Shown here piece by piece: positions 9,112 through 16,934 of a DNA stretch of 64,000 nt (within the stretch, counting starts at the first letter, position 1; every line of letters begins with the position of its first letter). The notes below the pieces were generated by a model. It was not told where the DNA came from and did no database searches. It worked only from the letters and a program-made list of their open reading frames with translations. The DNA comes from Parvimonas sp035282405 (GTDB lineage: Bacteria > Bacillota > Clostridia > Tissierellales > Peptoniphilaceae). The stretch covers positions 526,088 to 590,087 of the forward strand of contig NZ_JAYKBP010000001.1 of NCBI RefSeq assembly GCF_035282405.1. Reading direction: 5' to 3'. A program made the position numbers and the translations under genes.

Positions 9112-9540
9112 ATGAAGAAAAGTAAAACTCGCTTTTTGGCACTATTGCTGGCTTCTTTAATTTTTGTAAGTTGTTCTTCTAAAGAAAAAAGCGACCAACA
9201 AAAAATGGAGCAACAAGCCAAACTAGAAAAAGAGCAAAAGTTAAAAGAAGAAGAAAATAAAAAGCTAGAGGAAGAGAAACTCAAGGAAGAAGAAAGGCAA
9301 AAACAGGAAGAACAAAAGAAAAAAGATGAAGAAGCTTATGAACAAGAAAGAAAAGCTAATGAGAAAAACAGTTCGTCAAATTATAATAATGAATCAATAG
9401 AAATTCATGCCAATAGAAAATCTAAAATTTACCATATGCCAGGTCAAGCACATTATAACAGAATTTCAAGCAAAAATTTAGTTATATTTCATAGCGAACA
9501 AGAAGCTATTAATGCAGGATATAGAAAAGCAAAAAAATAA
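9112..9540 (+). CDS. Lipoprotein with Lys/Glu coiled coil and C-terminal 'sunset'-like domain
   Basis: 142 residues. An N-terminal signal peptide ends in a lipobox (FVSC, Cys near 21), so the protein is probably lipid-anchored outside the membrane. Residues about 24-90 are almost entirely K/E/Q and should form a long helix. The last ~45 residues (NRKSKIYHMPGQ..AINAGYRKAKK) resemble the small C-terminal domain found in many secreted Firmicute proteins, with KIYHxPG and the ending GYRKA. The cysteine usual after PG is absent here. Preceded by AGGAGG and a consensus promoter. Function unknown. Confidence 0.8.
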   Translation: MKKSKTRFLALLLASLIFVSCSSKEKSDQQKMEQQAKLEKEQKLKEEENKKLEEEKLKEEERQKQEEQKKKDEEAYEQERKANEKNSSSNYNNESIEIHANRKSKIYHMPGQAHYNRISSKNLVIFHSEQEAINAGYRKAKK

Positions 9541-9580
9541 AATTAAAATACTTAAAAAATATATTTAAGGAGATTTTATT

Positions 9581-10135
9581 ATGAAAAAAATTGTTATTAT
9601 GCTATTAATAAGTATTATGTTAGTTAGTTGTTCTAATAAAAATAATGAAGAAAATAAAGTTGTTAAACAGTTGCAAGAGCAAAAAGATTCTTTGGAAAAG
9701 AAAAATAGTGAGTTACAAGAAAAAATTAATTCTCTGGAAAAGGAAAATAAAGAATTAAAAGAAAAAGTAAAAAATACAGAAAATGAAACTCTTACAAGTG
9801 AATCTATTGCAAAGATTAATAAGTATTTACAAGAATTCAATAATTCTAATAAACATTTCGCTAAGGCTACATTTGATGAAAATAATAATACAGTTAATAT
9901 TGAATTAGTTGAACAAGCTGCTTCAGATGTATCAGGAATGATTGATTCTAAAAATAACGGTAGAGCTAACAAAAATGTTCGTGATTTATGGGAAAAAGAA
10001 ATTACAGGAACTGCTTTGAAAATATCGAAAAATACTAGCGATAATATAACAGTAAAAATTTTACAACCAACAGATAAAACCAAAACTATAGTTGAAGTAA
10101 AAGCTGGAAAAGTAATTAAAGATATAATGAAATAG
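9581..10135 (+). CDS. Putative lipoprotein with coiled coil, function unknown
   Basis: 184 residues. A signal peptide ends in the lipobox LVSC (Cys near 17). Residues about 27-66 form heptad-like E/K/L repeats predicted to be coiled coil. The remaining ~110 residues look like a small folded domain that I do not recognise. It follows the previous lipoprotein by 40 bases with its own AAGGAG site and shares its promoter and the terminator at 10177. The similar architecture suggests a linked surface role. Confidence 0.78.
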   Translation: MKKIVIMLLISIMLVSCSNKNNEENKVVKQLQEQKDSLEKKNSELQEKINSLEKENKELKEKVKNTENETLTSESIAKINKYLQEFNNSNKHFAKATFDENNNTVNIELVEQAASDVSGMIDSKNNGRANKNVRDLWEKEITGTALKISKNTSDNITVKILQPTDKTKTIVEVKAGKVIKDIMK

Positions 10136-10176
10136 TTTAGTTAAAATCATATTATATTATAAAAGAATAATTCCCA

Positions 10177-10212
10177 AACAAACATTGGAGCCTACGCTCC
10201 TTTTTTGTTTGA
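10177..10212 (+). terminator. Terminator after the lipoprotein pair
   Basis: GGAGC-CTAC-GCTCC (10187-10200) followed by TTTTTT; flanking CAAACAAA and TTTGTTTG can extend the stem. Confidence 0.85.
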
Positions 10213-10479
10213 TTTGTTTCTATTTTTCATCAAAATTGTAAAATAGATTTTTCAACTTAATCTGTAAAAACTCAATTCAGATAAAATTATTAATAATTTT
10301 AGAATTATTAGTTTTGACATTTTTTAAAAATATATTTTAATTATTATGTCATAAAATATAATTAAATTTTTCTTTAATTTTCTCACAATAAGCTAATAAA
10401 TCCATAAGTAAATTTAATTGACCTTTTAGCAAATATTTGTTAAAATTGTACTTGACAATATTTAAAAAAGGAGGATAAT
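10213..10479. other. Gene-free leader region upstream of the TsuA-like gene
   Basis: About 270 AT-rich bases with no supported gene. The only clear element is the promoter at 10418-10446. TTGACA also occurs near 10314 but without a good -10 element. No known riboswitch was recognised. Confidence 0.6.
10418..10446 (+). promoter_or_regulatory. Promoter of the Sec-containing TsuA/TsuB operon
   Basis: TTGACC (10418-10423), a 17-base spacer and TAAAAT (10441-10446), about 34 bases before the ATG at 10480. Confidence 0.65.
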
Positions 10480-11532
10480 ATGATTTATACAGGATTACTT
10501 TTTGGTTTTCTTTTTGGCTTTTTATTAAAGAGATCTAGATTTTGTCCAACAGGAACTATTCGTGATATTTATCTTGAAAAGAGATATTATAACCTAGTTT
10601 TACTCTTAGCAATTATTTTTACTAATGCTTTGATTTATCATATATTACGTTATTTTAATCTTGTTCCTATGACTTTTTTCGTTGATTTCCCAGTAATAGC
10701 AATTGCATTTGGTAGCTTCATATTTGGTTTTGGTGCGATTATGTGCAATGGATGTTTAACAAGCACTCTAATAAAAAGCGGTGATGGTAGAATTATAGGA
10801 TTAATTTCTCTTGTAACCTTCACAATAACATCATATATTGCTGTAAAAGGACCTTTAAAGCCAATTTCGAAGTATTTTGAATCAGGAAAATTGACTTTGC
10901 CGGATAACTTTTTAGAAAAGTTGCCTTTTTCACCAATTATATTATGTGCAATTATAGTTTTAGTATTATACTTCCTAATGTTCAGACATTATAAATCACA
11001 TAAATTAAAATTTAAGTTGCCTAGTAGATATACAGGTATTCGCCATGTATTTTGTGAAAAAATGTGGTCAAAAGAACTTACTGTTATTCTAATAGGACTT
11101 TTAATGGGATTGACTTTCTATTTTAGTAGCCTTACAGGACGTGTTGGTAGTTTTGGAATTTCAACTCCAATTTTAACTTGGGCAGATAAAATTTGTCCAA
11201 TTGAAACTGCAGGCATAGGATGAGGCGTCGATGGCCAAGGTCTTGGCTGGGGAAGTATGTTTGTTTTAGGAATTATACTCGGCTCTTTCTTTACATCTTT
11301 TATTAGTAAAGAATTTTCAATCATTATGCCGAATAAAAAAACAATAATATATACAATCATAGGTAGTGCATTGATGGCACTTGGAGCTATTTGGGGACAA
11401 GGTTGTATCATTTCAAACGGATTTGTTTTCACTGCTCAATTATCTATGAAAGGCTGGTTTGCATTTGTATTTTTAATGATAGGAATTTGGATAAGTGCAA
11501 GAATATTTTTAGTTAGTAAACAAAGGAGTTAA
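10480..11532 (+). CDS. tsuA: TsuA/YeeE-family sulfur- or selenium-compound transporter, selenoprotein with in-frame UGA (Sec248)
   Basis: Read through the TGA at 11221-11223 the frame gives 350 residues, normal for YeeE/TsuA, with about nine membrane segments. Without readthrough the protein stops at 247 and loses the last conserved motif. Family cysteines are seen at C22 (KRSRFCPTG), C89/C92 (MCNGC) and C309 (WGQGC); TsuA uses cysteines in these regions to pass thiosulfate across the membrane. The UGA codon lies in GIG-U-GVDGQGLGWG. A 7-bp hairpin at 11232-11249 with tip AGGUCU follows it. An AGGAGG site lies 4 bases before the ATG. The TsuB-like partner follows by one base. Substrate is inferred; the gene symbol is by homology. 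Confidence 0.82.
11221..11252 (+). promoter_or_regulatory. Candidate bacterial SECIS element for Sec248
   Basis: Directly after the UGA, UGGCCAA (11232-11238) pairs with UUGGCUG (11243-11249) around the loop GGUC. The loop begins 15 bases after the UGA and has G in its first two positions, as bacterial SECIS elements need. The AGGUCU tip is the same as I recall for the SelB-binding tip of the E. coli fdhF SECIS. It lies within coding sequence, as in other bacterial selenoprotein genes. Confidence 0.8.
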
Positions 11533-11533
11533 A

Positions 11534-11758
11534 ATGAACGTAATAAAAGTAAATACACATGGACTTGATTGACCTCTTCCACTTCTAGAGCTTAAAAAAG
11601 CTTTGGGTGATGCTCAGGTTGGGCAAATTATTGAATTGGAATTTACATGTCCAGAAGCTGTTGGAACTTTACCTTTATATTGTCAAGAACATAATCATGA
11701 AATTTTATCTTTTGATAAACTTGACAGAGAAGGTTGGGTAATAGTTTTAAAGAAATAG
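11534..11758 (+). CDS. tsuB: TsuB/YeeD-like TusA-family sulfur carrier, selenoprotein with Sec at the active site (Sec13)
   Basis: A 74-residue frame with TGA at codon 13 (11570-11572). The readthrough product HGLD-U-PLPLLELKKAL has selenocysteine exactly where TusA/YeeD proteins carry the essential cysteine of the CPxP motif. The rest follows YeeD closely, including the GD spacing, the ELEFTCPEA strand and the ending GWVIVLKK. A conventional gene caller would find no start-to-stop frame here. AGGAG is 5 bases before the ATG and the start is one base after the transporter stop, so the two are coupled. YeeD/TsuB accepts sulfur delivered by YeeE/TsuA. A selenol here implies a more reactive relay. 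Confidence 0.8.
11584..11607 (+). promoter_or_regulatory. Candidate SECIS hairpin for Sec13 (atypical loop)
   Basis: UCUAGAGCUU (11584-11593) pairs over ten positions, including G-U pairs, with AAGCUUUGGG (11598-11607) around an AAAA loop that begins 21 bases after the UGA. Distance is right for SECIS, but the loop lacks the usual early G, so either the fold differs or this element is non-canonical. Confidence 0.45.
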
Positions 11759-11793
11759 AAAATAAATAATATAAAAATATTATTTTATAATTC

Positions 11794-11835
11794 AAAAAAT
11801 CCATAAATACTCTTCAGAATACTTATGGATTTTTT
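11794..11835 (+). terminator. Bidirectional terminator after the Sec operon
   Basis: AAAAAATCCATAA (11794-11806) pairs with TTATGGATTTTTT (11823-11835). It is A- and T-flanked, so it can end both the plus-strand Sec operon and the minus-strand gene ending at 11907. Confidence 0.85.
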
Positions 11836-11906
11836 ATTATAAAAAATACCATCATACAATAACTGTAACGACTAACAGCTTATTTCTTAACCACTACTGA
11901 TATTCA

Positions 11907-12089
11907 CTACATTTTTTTATTTCCATTTTTATACTTTTTATTAGCTTTAGCAATACCAGTGGTTAGTGCAATAAGCACAAAAATCACTGCATATTCAACT
12001 TTATTATTTACATAATTAAACATTATTAAATATATCAAAGTCAAGAACAGCAAATTTTTAAAAAATTCTTTAAATATTAATTTAATCAT
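11907..12089 (-). CDS. Small two-helix cationic membrane protein, unknown
   Basis: 60 residues with two hydrophobic segments (about 9-26 and 31-47) and a lysine-rich tail (KANKKYKNGNKK). An AGAAAG sequence lies upstream of the ATG. It starts 11 bases after the secreted protein at 12101, so the two probably form one transcript. Size and charge recall small immunity or holin-like proteins, but nothing in the sequence proves this. Confidence 0.55.
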   Translation of the reverse strand: MIKLIFKEFFKNLLFLTLIYLIMFNYVNNKVEYAVIFVLIALTTGIAKANKKYKNGNKKM

Positions 12090-12100
12090 ATCTTTCTCAT

Positions 12101-12421
12101 TTAATCAACAAGAGCCATTAATCTTCCTATTAATATTGATATCATTGCTGATGCAGTAGGATTCCCATGAACCATTCCTGCTAACACATTAAGAGTATAC
12201 AATGCTGCTTTTGTATTTTGTATGCTAGACTTTCTCAAAAACTCTTGTTGTTCAGGAGTCAATTCATCATACAATTTGTCTATCTCAACTTTCAAATAAT
12301 AAGGAAGTGCTCCACTCCAGTCTTCTTGAGCATAAATTCTAGATTCGTTCAATGAAGATACTGCTGGTAAAATACCTATCATAAAAGCCAATAACAATAC
12401 AATCCTTCTTTTACATTTCAT
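12101..12421 (-). CDS. Small secreted protein, unknown
   Basis: 106 residues. A basic start and hydrophobic core with a likely signal-peptidase site after IYAQ (about residue 32) predict export; the mature part would be about 75 residues. It has an acidic middle (DELTPEQQEFL) and a hydrophobic, glycine-containing C-terminus. GGAGG precedes the ATG by 7 bases. The promoter carries a CopY/BlaI-like palindrome. I do not recognise a family. Confidence 0.65.
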   Translation of the reverse strand: MKCKRRIVLLLAFMIGILPAVSSLNESRIYAQEDWSGALPYYLKVEIDKLYDELTPEQQEFLRKSSIQNTKAALYTLNVLAGMVHGNPTASAMISILIGRLMALVD

Positions 12422-12444
12422 AACAAAACCTCCAAAAATTTATT

Positions 12445-12473
12445 TAGTACATCTGTACTATGGTCTTATTATA
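12445..12473 (-). promoter_or_regulatory. Promoter with CopY/BlaI-like operator for the small secreted/membrane pair
   Basis: On the minus strand TATAAT occupies 12468-12473. Directly downstream, at the expected start site, is the palindrome TAGTACATCTGTACTA (12445-12460), two perfect 7-base arms. Its core TACA-NN-TGTA is the known operator core of CopY and BlaI/MecI winged-helix repressors. No such regulator lies in this window. Confidence 0.6.
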
Positions 12474-12541
12474 TCATAAAGTTTTTTTTAAAAAAAGACT
12501 ATTATTTTAAAAAAAATATGGTACAATTAAAGGGTTAAAGT

Positions 12542-14275
12542 TCATTTTTTATATTTATCATACAATTTATCTTTAAAGTCAATAAATAGGGTTTTGTAAT
12601 TATCGTAATAGACCATTCCAAGTCCTGTTCCCTTTGCTTTTCTAATATGTTTTTTTTCTGTGTAATCTACATTTGCATATCCTTCATTTTTAAAATAACT
12701 GTAATATCCGGCTAAAAATCCTGCGATTTTGTAGTCATCTTCTGTTAGATTTGATCCTCTTAAGATTACATGGCTTCCCGGAACATCTTGCGCATGGAAA
12801 AATATATCATTTTTATTTGCAAATTTTAATGTTAAATTTTCATTTTGTAAATTATTCTTTCCAACATAAATCAATGCTCCTGAGTCAGTTTCAAAAATAT
12901 AAGGTTTTGACTTTTCAAGTTTTTGTTTATTTTTTTTACTTTTTCTAACATATCCCAAAGAAATAAGTTCTTCTTCAATTTCAGAAAGCTCATTTAATTC
13001 TGTTATAATTTCAATAGTTTCCAAAATTTGTTTTATATACTTCATTTCTTCTTCAATTTTCGGTAATTCAGCCTTTATTATTTCGTCAGCAGTTTTTAAT
13101 TTTTTATATTTTTTATAATATGATTCAATATTTTCTCTTGGAGATTTCTTTTCATCAAGGGAAATTTCAATCTCCTTCATATTATCATAAATATTTTCTA
13201 CAGAGATTTTTTTCATTCCCTTTTCTATCTTATAGATATTTATAGAAAGCAAATCTGCATTAATCTTTAAATCTTCTTTACTTTGGTTATTCAAAAGTTC
13301 ATCATTCATTGCTAAATACTTATTTGTAAGTCTATTTAATTTTGTAGTCAAAATCTTTTTAAATCCTGATGCCTTTTGATTAATCCTATCTCTTAAGGAA
13401 TTGTTATGATAAAAACTTTCGACTAATTTCGATAAACTATCAACCCTTTCTTTTTTTTCATATAAGTCCAAATCAAAACAATAAAAATCTTTATTGTTAT
13501 TCATCTCATCTTTAATAAAAATAGGAGAATAGTTTTTATCTTTAATATTTTCAACCAATTTTACAAAATTTTCATCAATTCTTTGTATATTTTCCACACT
13601 TAAATTTGCAGAGTTTATATCCGTATCAACATTTGAATTATGTAATAATTCATAGGAAATAATCGGAGAAAAGCCCAAATAATTTGTATAAAAGAACTTT
13701 TTCATTGAAATTTGTTCAGAATTTTTTAATATTTCAGAAGGCAATTTATAATTTTCATCTAAAATATTCTCTTTTTCATCTTTTACGAAAAAGTAATCCT
13801 TATTTGGAAAAACCTCCCTTACACTACTTTGTCTGGAGTCTATATGCTTAATTGCATCAATAATTTTATTACTCTCTTTATCAACAAGAATTATATTTGA
13901 ATGTTTTCCCATAATTTCAATGATTAAAAGTTTTTTACTAAGTTCTTTTAATTCATTTAAATTTTCAATTTCAAAGCAAACAACCCTATCCATTTTATGT
14001 TGATATATATTTTTAATAGTACCTCCAACTAAATGTTTCCTTAACAACATACAAAAATTATATGCAGTTATCGGATTTTTTTTGCTTTTTTCACTCAAAT
14101 GAATTCTTGAAAGATTATTCGCACAAGAAAGTAATAATTTATAATTCTCCTTGTTATAAATCTGTATATTTATTTCATTTTTATCTGGTTGATTTATTTT
14201 ATTTATTTTTCCATTTAATAAAAGCGGATATATTTCATCAACAACCGCTTTTGTAAAAATTCCATCAAAACTCAT
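12542..14275 (-). CDS. rqcH: Rqc2/RqcH-type NFACT ribosome quality control protein
   Basis: 577 residues, full length for the family formerly called fibronectin-binding protein A. The NFACT-N domain starts MSFDGIFTKAVV and has the long coiled coil in the middle (about 300-440) and the C-terminal NFACT-R domain with HAQDVPGSHVIL (residues near 490-502) and GxGLGMVYY. RqcH binds stalled 50S subunits and adds alanine tails. It is a back-up to the tmRNA system encoded 4 kb away. It lies 17 bases downstream of ecfT. Confidence 0.95.
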   Translation of the reverse strand: MSFDGIFTKAVVDEIYPLLLNGKINKINQPDKNEINIQIYNKENYKLLLSCANNLSRIHLSEKSKKNPITAYNFCMLLRKHLVGGTIKNIYQHKMDRVVCFEIENLNELKELSKKLLIIEIMGKHSNIILVDKESNKIIDAIKHIDSRQSSVREVFPNKDYFFVKDEKENILDENYKLPSEILKNSEQISMKKFFYTNYLGFSPIISYELLHNSNVDTDINSANLSVENIQRIDENFVKLVENIKDKNYSPIFIKDEMNNNKDFYCFDLDLYEKKERVDSLSKLVESFYHNNSLRDRINQKASGFKKILTTKLNRLTNKYLAMNDELLNNQSKEDLKINADLLSINIYKIEKGMKKISVENIYDNMKEIEISLDEKKSPRENIESYYKKYKKLKTADEIIKAELPKIEEEMKYIKQILETIEIITELNELSEIEEELISLGYVRKSKKNKQKLEKSKPYIFETDSGALIYVGKNNLQNENLTLKFANKNDIFFHAQDVPGSHVILRGSNLTEDDYKIAGFLAGYYSYFKNEGYANVDYTEKKHIRKAKGTGLGMVYYDNYKTLFIDFKDKLYDKYKK

Positions 14276-14292
14276 TTTTCTTTCCTTTATTT

Positions 14293-15111
14293 CTAATTAA
14301 AAATCCAAATATTCAAGAAATATCTTGATGCTATTACAAGTCCAAAAAATACTGTTATGAAAGCCATAACTATATAATCCGTTCTTGAATATTTTAGAAC
14401 ATTCATTCTAGTTCTTCCTTCTCCCCCTCTATAACATCTAGCTTCCATTGCAACAGCTAATTCATCTGCACGTTTTAGAGCATTTACAAAAAGTGGAACA
14501 AGCAAAGGAATCAAACTTTTTGCTCTTGATATAATACTTCCAGTTTCAAAATCTGCACCTCTTGCAGTTTGAGCCTTAGTAATTTTATCCATTTCATCTA
14601 AAATTGTTGGTATAAATCTTAGGGCTATTGTCATCATCATAGCTACAGAATGAGCAGGAAACTTGATTTTTTCAAAAGGTTTCATAACATATTCCAAAGC
14701 ATCAGTAAGCACAATTGGACTTGTTGTAAGAGTTAAAAGGCTTGTACCTATAACTAAAAGAATTATCCTAACACTCATAAATGCACTTAGTTTAATTCCT
14801 TCTTTAGTTATATTTATAATCCATATTCTAAATAAGACCTCTCCCGGTGTTAAAATTAAATTCAAAATCACCGTAAATAAAACAATATAAAAAATTCCTT
14901 TTAATCCCTTTAAAACCATTAAAATCGGTAATTTTGCGATTTTTATAATTGAAAATAAAAAAATTGCAAGTGGTATAAAAACAAGAAAACTTTTTATAAA
15001 AAATATGGAAAGTATAAACATAAAAATAAAATATAGTTTAAGTCTAGAATCTAGTCTGTGAACAATACTATCTCCTGGAAAAAATCTACCTATTGATATA
15101 TTTTTTACCAT
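14293..15111 (-). CDS. ecfT: ECF transporter transmembrane subunit EcfT
   Basis: 272 residues with about five or six membrane helices and the two cytoplasmic Ala-Arg signatures ARGADF (about 182) and EARCYRGG (about 223-230) that couple to the ATPases. Together with EcfA1, EcfA2 and an exchangeable S subunit it forms a vitamin/metal importer. No S-component gene lies nearby, so this looks like the shared module of a group II ECF system. Start overlaps the ecfA2 stop by one base. Confidence 0.95.
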   Translation of the reverse strand: MVKNISIGRFFPGDSIVHRLDSRLKLYFIFMFILSIFFIKSFLVFIPLAIFLFSIIKIAKLPILMVLKGLKGIFYIVLFTVILNLILTPGEVLFRIWIINITKEGIKLSAFMSVRIILLVIGTSLLTLTTSPIVLTDALEYVMKPFEKIKFPAHSVAMMMTIALRFIPTILDEMDKITKAQTARGADFETGSIISRAKSLIPLLVPLFVNALKRADELAVAMEARCYRGGEGRTRMNVLKYSRTDYIVMAFITVFFGLVIASRYFLNIWIFN

Positions 15112-15965
15112 TAATTTTTCCTCAATTCTCTTTTAATTTCGTTAAAAGCTTCATCAACTGTTAGAATATTTTTGCTAAAATGATATCCTTTTTTTCTTAA
15201 AATATCCATAAGTTCCGTAATTTGTGGAACATTAAGTCCGACTTTCTTTAAATCATCTACATCGCTAAAAGCTTCTTTTGTACTTTTGTCTAAATGGATA
15301 TGTCCATTTTTCATTATAATAATCCTATTTACTAGTTTTGCAACATCTTCCATGCTATGAGAAATCAAAACTATTGTAATATTATTCTTCTCATAAAGCC
15401 TTTTAATTTGAAAAAATAGTTCATCTCTTCCCTTAGGGTCAAGTCCCGCCGTAGGTTCATCTAAAATCAAAATATCAGGTTTCATAGCCAAAATTCCAGC
15501 TATTGCAACCCTTCTTTTTTGCCCGCCAGAAATTTCAAAAGGAGATTTATCTTTTTTAGCTTCATAATCAAGTCCTACAAGCTCCATTGCTTCTTTTACT
15601 CTCTCTGTAACTTCTTCTTCGCTAAGTCCCATATTCTTAGGTCCAAAAGCAATATCTTTTTCAATTGTTTCTTCAAAAAGTTGATATTCAGGATATTGAA
15701 AAACTAATCCAATTTTATATCTTAAACCGCTTTTAGCAAGTTCCTTATCTTTAGTGTTCATATCTCCTATAAAAACATCTCCACTTGTAGGCTTTAGAAT
15801 TCCATTAAAATGTTGAATCAATGTTGATTTTCCACTTCCTGTATGCCCTATAACACCAACAAATTCTCCGTTTTTTATAGTTAAATCTATATTGTCTAAA
15901 GCAAGTTTTTCAAAAGGAGTTTTTTCTCCATAGACAAAACTTACATTTTTAAAATTTATATCCAT
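15111..15965 (-). CDS. ecfA2: ECF transporter ATPase EcfA2
   Basis: 284-residue ABC ATPase: Walker A GHTGSGKST (about 37-45), Q-loop VFQYPEYQLFEETI, signature SGGQKRR, Walker B ILDEPTAGLD and the switch histidine in LISHSMED. The QYPEYQLF form is typical of EcfA2. It overlaps ecfA1 and ecfT by single bases. Confidence 0.95.
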   Translation of the reverse strand: MDINFKNVSFVYGEKTPFEKLALDNIDLTIKNGEFVGVIGHTGSGKSTLIQHFNGILKPTSGDVFIGDMNTKDKELAKSGLRYKIGLVFQYPEYQLFEETIEKDIAFGPKNMGLSEEEVTERVKEAMELVGLDYEAKKDKSPFEISGGQKRRVAIAGILAMKPDILILDEPTAGLDPKGRDELFFQIKRLYEKNNITIVLISHSMEDVAKLVNRIIIMKNGHIHLDKSTKEAFSDVDDLKKVGLNVPQITELMDILRKKGYHFSKNILTVDEAFNEIKRELRKN

Positions 15966-16810
15966 TATTTTAATTTTCTCTCCAAAAATTCTATCATTTC
16001 ATCATTCGTTAAAATATCGGAAGGAATTTCTACTCCTTCATTCTTTAAAAGATAGGCAAGTTCTGTAACCTGAGGAATAGAAAGTCCTAATTCTCGTAAA
16101 GTTTCAACGTTTGAAAAAACTTTTTTAGGGCTGTCATCAAACTCAACCTTTCCCTCATTTAAAACAATAACTCTATCGGCAAGAACAGCTTCTTCCATAT
16201 AATGAGTTATATATAAAATAGTTTTATTTTCTTCTCTATTTAATTTCAAAATAGTATCCATAATATCTTTTCTTCCAATAGGATCAAGCATTGCTGTTGA
16301 TTCATCAAAAATTATTACTTCCGATTTCATTGAAAGAATTCCAGCTATCGCAACTCTCTGTTTTTGCCCACCTGAAAGCATATGTGGAGAATGTTTTTTA
16401 TACTCTTCCATCTCAACAATTTTTAAAGCTTCATCAACTCTTTCTCTTATTTCAGCAGAAGGAACTCCTAAATTTTCAGGACCAAAAGCTACATCTTCCT
16501 CTACAACTGTCGCGACAAGTTGATTATCAGGATTTTGAAAAACCATCGCACATTTTTGTCTAATATCCCAAATTCTATTTTCATCCTTTGTATTAATCCC
16601 AAAAATTTCAATTTCTCCATCTGTTGGAGTAATCTGAGCATTTAAAAGTTTTGCTAAAGTAGATTTTCCACTTCCATTATGTCCCAAAATAGAAATCAAT
16701 TCCCCCTTATTCACAGAAAAACTGACTCCGTCCAAAGCGGTACTCTTCTTATCATCCTCACCAGTATATTCATATCTTAAATCTTTTATATCAATTATTT
16801 TTTCATTCAA
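15965..16810 (-). CDS. ecfA1: ECF transporter ATPase EcfA1
   Basis: 281-residue ABC ATPase: Walker A GHNGSGKST, Q-loop VFQNPDNQLVATVV (typical of EcfA1), signature SGGQKQR, Walker B IIFDESTAMLD (serine replaces the usual proline) and switch histidine in YITHYMEEA. It is the first gene of the ecfA1-ecfA2-ecfT-rqcH unit. A likely promoter TTGAAA-17-TATCAT lies just upstream, between 16830 and 16870. Confidence 0.95.
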   Translation of the reverse strand: MNEKIIDIKDLRYEYTGEDDKKSTALDGVSFSVNKGELISILGHNGSGKSTLAKLLNAQITPTDGEIEIFGINTKDENRIWDIRQKCAMVFQNPDNQLVATVVEEDVAFGPENLGVPSAEIRERVDEALKIVEMEEYKKHSPHMLSGGQKQRVAIAGILSMKSEVIIFDESTAMLDPIGRKDIMDTILKLNREENKTILYITHYMEEAVLADRVIVLNEGKVEFDDSPKKVFSNVETLRELGLSIPQVTELAYLLKNEGVEIPSDILTNDEMIEFLERKLK

Positions 16811-16896
16811 AATTTATCACCTACTAACAACTTATGATAACATAAACAATACTTTTTTTCAATAATAACAAGTATTGAATACCCAAAAATCAAACA

Positions 16897-16925
16897 AAAA
16901 AAGACAACTTTCGTAAAGTTGCCTT
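16897..16925 (-). terminator. Terminator of the LicCA-permease operon
   Basis: On the minus strand AAGGCAACTTT-ACG-AAAGTTGTCTT is followed by a run of T; it lies 10 bases after the permease stop codon. Confidence 0.85.
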
Positions 16926-16934
16926 TAAAATATT

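Noticed and set aside
10480..11532. Reading the transporter as a pseudogene of two fragments (10480-11223 and 11257-11532)
   Set aside because: The reading frame is unchanged across the UGA, the sequence after it is conserved, a SECIS-like hairpin follows, and the partner gene shows the same feature.
10480..11758. UGA reassigned to Gly or Trp in this organism
   Set aside because: UGA ends a well-formed gene at 8475, Trp is coded by UGG throughout, and the other long genes have no in-frame UGA.
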